Shown piece by piece: positions 6,132 through 8,518 of a DNA stretch of 8,518 bases. Within the stretch, counting starts at the first letter, position 1. The number at the start of each line of letters is the position of its first letter. The notes under the pieces were generated by a model. It saw nothing but the letters and a program-made list of their open reading frames with translations, had not been told where the DNA came from and did not search any database. A program made the position numbers and the translations under genes. Source of the stretch: Spirochaetaceae bacterium (GTDB lineage: Bacteria; Spirochaetota; Spirochaetia; Treponematales; Treponemataceae); assembly GCA_017646305.1 (NCBI GenBank), contig JAGCMR010000241.1, positions 1 through 8,518 on the forward strand. The letters are read 5' to 3'.

Positions 6132-6518
6132 ATGGCAAAATTGACGTTAGAGGACTTGCGTGCATTACGTGAGCAGGTGAAAAAATCGCTTCAAAGAAGA
6201 GACCCTGAAGGAAAGGGTATTCAAGTTATAGTTGGAATGGGAACTTGTGGTATCGCCGCTGGTGGAAAGGATACCTTTAAGGCTTTTTTAGATGAAATAG
6301 AAGCTAGAAATATGGATTCTCAGGTAATCGTTCGTCAGTCTGGTTGTATGGGACGTTGTGCTGATGAGCCTACTGTAGAAGTTGTTGTTCCAGGTATGGA
6401 AACTGTAATTTATGGAAAGGTGACACCTGCTCTTGCAAAGGACATTGTTCAAACTCACCTTATTGATAAGAAATTGTTGGACAATCTCATTGTAGAGCGT
6501 CTTGCACCATCTAAATAA
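6132..6518 (+). CDS. hndB: Small thioredoxin-like [2Fe-2S] protein, HndB-like
   Basis: This 128-residue protein matches the small (2Fe-2S) ferredoxin-like subunit that lies between NuoE- and NuoF-like genes in hnd operons. A helical N-terminus (about 1-28) precedes a thioredoxin-like fold beginning IQVIVGMGTCGIAAGG. Only three cysteines occur: Cys39, Cys72 and Cys76 (SGCMGRCADEP). The second ligand of the usual C-x(n)-C...C-x3-C pattern is absent. From memory, HndB relatives share the GTCGIAAG form, so this is probably a family trait and not a defect. The ligand set is still incomplete if a cluster is bound. The start at ATG 6132 has a good ribosome binding site (CAGGAG, 6118-6123). It likely acts as an electron-relay or structural subunit of the soluble hydrogenase complex. 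Confidence 0.88.
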   Translation: MAKLTLEDLRALREQVKKSLQRRDPEGKGIQVIVGMGTCGIAAGGKDTFKAFLDEIEARNMDSQVIVRQSGCMGRCADEPTVEVVVPGMETVIYGKVTPALAKDIVQTHLIDKKLLDNLIVERLAPSK

Positions 6519-6524
6519 GGAACT

Positions 6525-6530
6525 GGAGGA
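6525..6530 (+). promoter_or_regulatory. Ribosome binding site fixing the hndC start at 6535
   Basis: GGAGGA at 6525-6530 sits 4 nt before ATG 6535. The same frame is open back to an ATG at 6502, but that would overlap hndB, has no ribosome binding site, and adds 11 residues before the conserved beginning MSYTHYILVCGG. Confidence 0.85.
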
Positions 6531-6534
6531 TACT

Positions 6535-8316
6535 ATGTCTTACACACACTATATTCTTGTTTGTGGCGGAACCGCCTGTGAGTCCAGCAGTTCCAACGAT
6601 ATTTACCAGCGGCTTCTGGATGAGGCTACAAAGCAGGGCGTTGGAGACAGCGTTCAGATTGTAAAGACTGGTTGTTTCGGATTCTGTGAGAAGGGACCTG
6701 TTGTAAAGGTTCTTCCCGAAGATTCCTTCTATGTAGAAGTAAAACCAGAAGATGCCAGTGAGATTATCTCCGAGCAGGTTATCATGGGACGAGAAGTAAC
6801 TCGTCTGTTGTATAACAAAGAAAAGAAGAGCCGAGAAGAAGTTCAGGAAATTCAGTTCTACCAGAAGCAGATGCGTGTTGCTCTGAGAAACTGTGGTTTT
6901 ATCAATCCTGAAGATATTAACGAATACATCGGACGTGACGGATATGTGGCTTTGGAAAAGGCTCTGTTCGAAATGTCTGGGGAAGATATCGTAAACGAGG
7001 TTAAGAAATCTGGTTTGCGTGGTCGTGGTGGTGCAGGATTCCCTACAGGTCTCAAGTGGGAAACTGCTATGAAGGCTCCTGGAGATACCAAGTACGTTGT
7101 ATGTAATGCTGACGAGGGAGACCCTGGTGCATACATGGACCGTTCTACCATCGAAGGTGACCCCCACTCTGTTATTGAAGCTATGATTATCTGCGGTAAG
7201 GCCATTGGTGCCCACCAGGGATTCGTATACATTCGTGCAGAGTATCCTTTGGCTATTGATCGTCTCCAGATTGCTATGGATCAGGCCCACGAGTTGGGAC
7301 TTTTGGGTAAGGATATTCTTGGTTCTGGCTTTGACTTTGACATTGAGATTCGTCTTGGTGCTGGTGCCTTCGTTTGTGGTGAGGAAACTGCCTTGCTTCG
7401 TTCTATTGAAGGTCTCCGTGGTATGCCTACTCCCAAGCCACCCTTCCCAGCTATTAGCGGATTGTGGGGTTGTCCTACAATCATCAACAACGTAGAAACT
7501 TGGGCAAATATTCCTGTAATCCTTACAAAGGGTGCAGACTGGTTCGCCAGCATTGGTACAGCTGACTCCAAGGGAACAAAGGTTTTTGCCTTGACTGGTA
7601 AGGTAAACAACTCTGGTCTTGTTGAAGTTCCCATGGGAACAACCCTCCGTGAAATCATCTTCGAGATTGGTGGCGGAATCAAGAACGGAAAGAAGTTTAA
7701 GGGTGTTCAGACTGGTGGACCTTCCGGTGGTATTATCACCGAAGAGCACTTGGACACACCAATCGACTTTGGTGCTTTGACACGGCTGGGCTCTATGATG
7801 GGTTCTGGTGGAATGATTGTTATGGAAGAGGACGACTGTGTTATCGACGTAGCTAAGTTCTACATGGAATTCTGTGTGGATGAGTCTTGCGGAAAGTGTT
7901 CTCCCTGCCGAATCGGAACTCGCCAGATGTACACCATCTTGGATAAGATTTCTCAGGGACGTGGAACTATGGATGACCTGCAGAAGCTGAAGGACATTGG
8001 TCAGGCTATGCAACTATCATCCCTTTGTGCTTTGGGACAGTCTGCTCCTAACCCAGCTCTTTCTACTTTGAAGAAATTTGAAGCTGAATACATTGAACAT
8101 ATCAAGGACAAGAAGTGTTCCGCTGGTAAGTGTAAGAAGTTGATTCAGTACATCATCACTGACAAGTGTATTGGTTGTACCGCTTGTGCCCGCCAGTGTC
8201 CTTCCAACTGTATCAGTGGAGAGCGCAAAACTCAGCACCTTATTGATCAGACAAAGTGTATCAAGTGTGGTGCTTGTGAAGAAGCTTGTAAGTTCAGTGC
8301 CATTATCAAGAAATAA
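6535..8316 (+). CDS. hndC: NuoF-like flavin/NAD(P)-binding subunit of [FeFe] hydrogenase
   Basis: The 593-residue product has the full HydB/HndC layout. An N-terminal thioredoxin-like [2Fe-2S] domain (about 1-95) has Cys10, Cys15, Cys47 and Cys51. The NuoF core binds FMN and NAD(P)H, with GLRGRGGAGFPTGLKWE (from 160), CNADEGDPGAYMDR (190-203) and GAGAFVCGEETALL (276-288). An SLBB-type stretch follows at about 350-410. A [4Fe-4S] cluster is bound by Cys452, Cys455, Cys458 (SCGKCSPC) and Cys498 (SLCALG). The C-terminal tail carries two [4Fe-4S] ferredoxin motifs: Cys545/548/551/555 and Cys575/578/581/585. Cys528 and Cys533, just before the tail, are extra and may bind metal. Complex I NuoF lacks both the N-terminal and C-terminal additions, so the hydrogenase assignment is firm. 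This subunit holds the FMN where NAD(P)H is oxidised or NAD(P)+ reduced, and is the presumed bifurcation site. NAD versus NADP preference cannot be read here. Confidence 0.95.
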   Translation: MSYTHYILVCGGTACESSSSNDIYQRLLDEATKQGVGDSVQIVKTGCFGFCEKGPVVKVLPEDSFYVEVKPEDASEIISEQVIMGREVTRLLYNKEKKSREEVQEIQFYQKQMRVALRNCGFINPEDINEYIGRDGYVALEKALFEMSGEDIVNEVKKSGLRGRGGAGFPTGLKWETAMKAPGDTKYVVCNADEGDPGAYMDRSTIEGDPHSVIEAMIICGKAIGAHQGFVYIRAEYPLAIDRLQIAMDQAHELGLLGKDILGSGFDFDIEIRLGAGAFVCGEETALLRSIEGLRGMPTPKPPFPAISGLWGCPTIINNVETWANIPVILTKGADWFASIGTADSKGTKVFALTGKVNNSGLVEVPMGTTLREIIFEIGGGIKNGKKFKGVQTGGPSGGIITEEHLDTPIDFGALTRLGSMMGSGGMIVMEEDDCVIDVAKFYMEFCVDESCGKCSPCRIGTRQMYTILDKISQGRGTMDDLQKLKDIGQAMQLSSLCALGQSAPNPALSTLKKFEAEYIEHIKDKKCSAGKCKKLIQYIITDKCIGCTACARQCPSNCISGERKTQHLIDQTKCIKCGACEEACKFSAIIKK

Positions 8317-8325
8317 GGAGGTGAT
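8315..8325 (+). promoter_or_regulatory. Exceptionally strong ribosome binding site of hndD
   Basis: AAGGAGGTGAT is complementary over 11 nt to the usual 3' end of bacterial 16S rRNA. It overlaps the hndC stop codon (TAA, 8314-8316), and its GGAGG core is 7 nt from ATG 8329. This arrangement favours translation of hndD by ribosomes ending hndC, and high output of the catalytic subunit. Confidence 0.85.
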
Positions 8326-8328
8326 TTG

Positions 8329-8518
8329 ATGGTTAATGCAACAATAAATGGAAAACCTGTCTGTGTAGAAGAAGGAACTACTATTCTCCAGGCAGCACGA
8401 AAGATTGATATAAAGATTCCAACCCTGTGTCACAATCCAGACCTTCCCGCATGGGCTTCTTGTGGTATTTGTATCGTGCGTCTTGCTGGTACTGCCAAGA
8501 TGATTCGTGCTTGTTGTA
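8329..8518 (+). CDS. hndD: [FeFe] hydrogenase catalytic subunit, N-terminal part (3' end outside window)
   Basis: Only the first 63 codons are in the window. They form a plant-type [2Fe-2S] ferredoxin domain beginning MVNATINGKPVCVEEGT. The ligands are Cys34, Cys45, Cys48 and Cys62, with the C-x10-C-x2-C-x13-C spacing seen at the N-terminus of multidomain [FeFe] hydrogenases and of NuoG. The gene order (NuoE-, HndB- and NuoF-like genes upstream) indicates the hydrogenase. The H-cluster domain, whose motifs would confirm it, lies beyond the window. It starts 12 nt after the hndC stop with a very strong ribosome binding site. In the complex this subunit reduces protons or oxidises H2, receiving electrons through its N-terminal clusters. 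A NuoG-like or formate-dehydrogenase-linked subunit remains a less likely alternative. Confidence 0.85.
   Translation, partial: MVNATINGKPVCVEEGTTILQAARKIDIKIPTLCHNPDLPAWASCGICIVRLAGTAKMIRACC

Noticed and set aside
6502..6534. Start of hndC at ATG 6502
   Set aside because: It overlaps the end of hndB and lacks a ribosome binding site, whereas ATG 6535 has GGAGGA at the right distance and fits the family N-terminus.
6511..8013. A 500-codon open frame on the minus strand opposite hndC
   Set aside because: It is fully antisense to a gene with complete family motifs. Its translation is rich in Ser, Thr, Asn and Leu without any recognisable domain, as expected for a shadow frame created by the codon bias of a highly expressed gene.
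5557..8316. The NuoE/NuoF-like genes as part of respiratory complex I
   Set aside because: The NuoF-like protein carries an N-terminal [2Fe-2S] domain and a C-terminal 2x[4Fe-4S] tail. An HndB-like gene lies between the two, and the next gene fits a hydrogenase. No membrane subunit is present.
8017..8433. A 138-codon open frame on the minus strand across the hndC-hndD junction
   Set aside because: It is antisense to the ferredoxin motifs of hndC and the start of hndD, with no ribosome binding site or promoter evidence.

Overview
The window looks like chromosomal DNA from an obligately anaerobic, fermentative bacterium that makes or consumes H2. Parts of two different [FeFe] hydrogenases lie in it. 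My best guess is a gut- or rumen-type spirochaete of the Treponema lineage. This rests on the hydrogenase types, an exported protein whose C-terminal half looks like outer-membrane beta-strands, a lipoprotein with a loose lipobox (Phe at -3), and the general look of the proteins. None of these is proof, and no rRNA, tRNA or marker gene is present.

Layout. (1) 1-489: the 3' end of a monomeric group B-type [FeFe] hydrogenase, closed by a strong intrinsic terminator at 532-574. (2) 599-1459: a Cof-type HAD phosphatase, probably started at a GTG just after its own promoter. (3) 1505-1541: a bidirectional terminator shared with the convergent gene. (4) 3285-1561, minus strand: an acyl-CoA synthetase-like AMP-binding enzyme. 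(5) 3403-5380: a probable two-gene unit encoding a secreted NlpC/P60 cell-wall peptidase fused to a beta-rich C-terminal domain, then a lipoprotein I do not recognise. (6) 5381-5556: an AT-rich region with a near-consensus promoter. (7) 5557 to the window end: an operon in the order NuoE-like, small [2Fe-2S] protein, NuoF-like, [FeFe] hydrogenase. This is the order of the hndABCD operon for the NADP-reducing or electron-bifurcating hydrogenase. The last gene is cut by the window edge.

How the genes work together. The four-gene operon should encode one soluble complex. Electrons would pass between NAD(P)H at the FMN of the NuoF-like subunit, an iron-sulfur relay including the NuoE-like and small [2Fe-2S] subunits, and the H-cluster of the catalytic subunit. 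Ferredoxin is the likely second partner if the complex bifurcates. The group B hydrogenase at the left end is a separate enzyme and may sense H2 or act as a second hydrogenase. The genes between the two hydrogenases (phosphatase, acyl-CoA synthetase, envelope peptidase and lipoprotein) have no evident link to hydrogen metabolism.

The most unusual points are the NlpC/P60 plus beta-domain architecture with its lipoprotein partner, a cluster of CTAG-cored hairpins between the first two hydrogenase operon genes, and two promoters whose -10 boxes lie only 6-7 nt before the start codon, which suggests leaderless mRNAs. I found no mobile element, CRISPR array, tRNA or rRNA.
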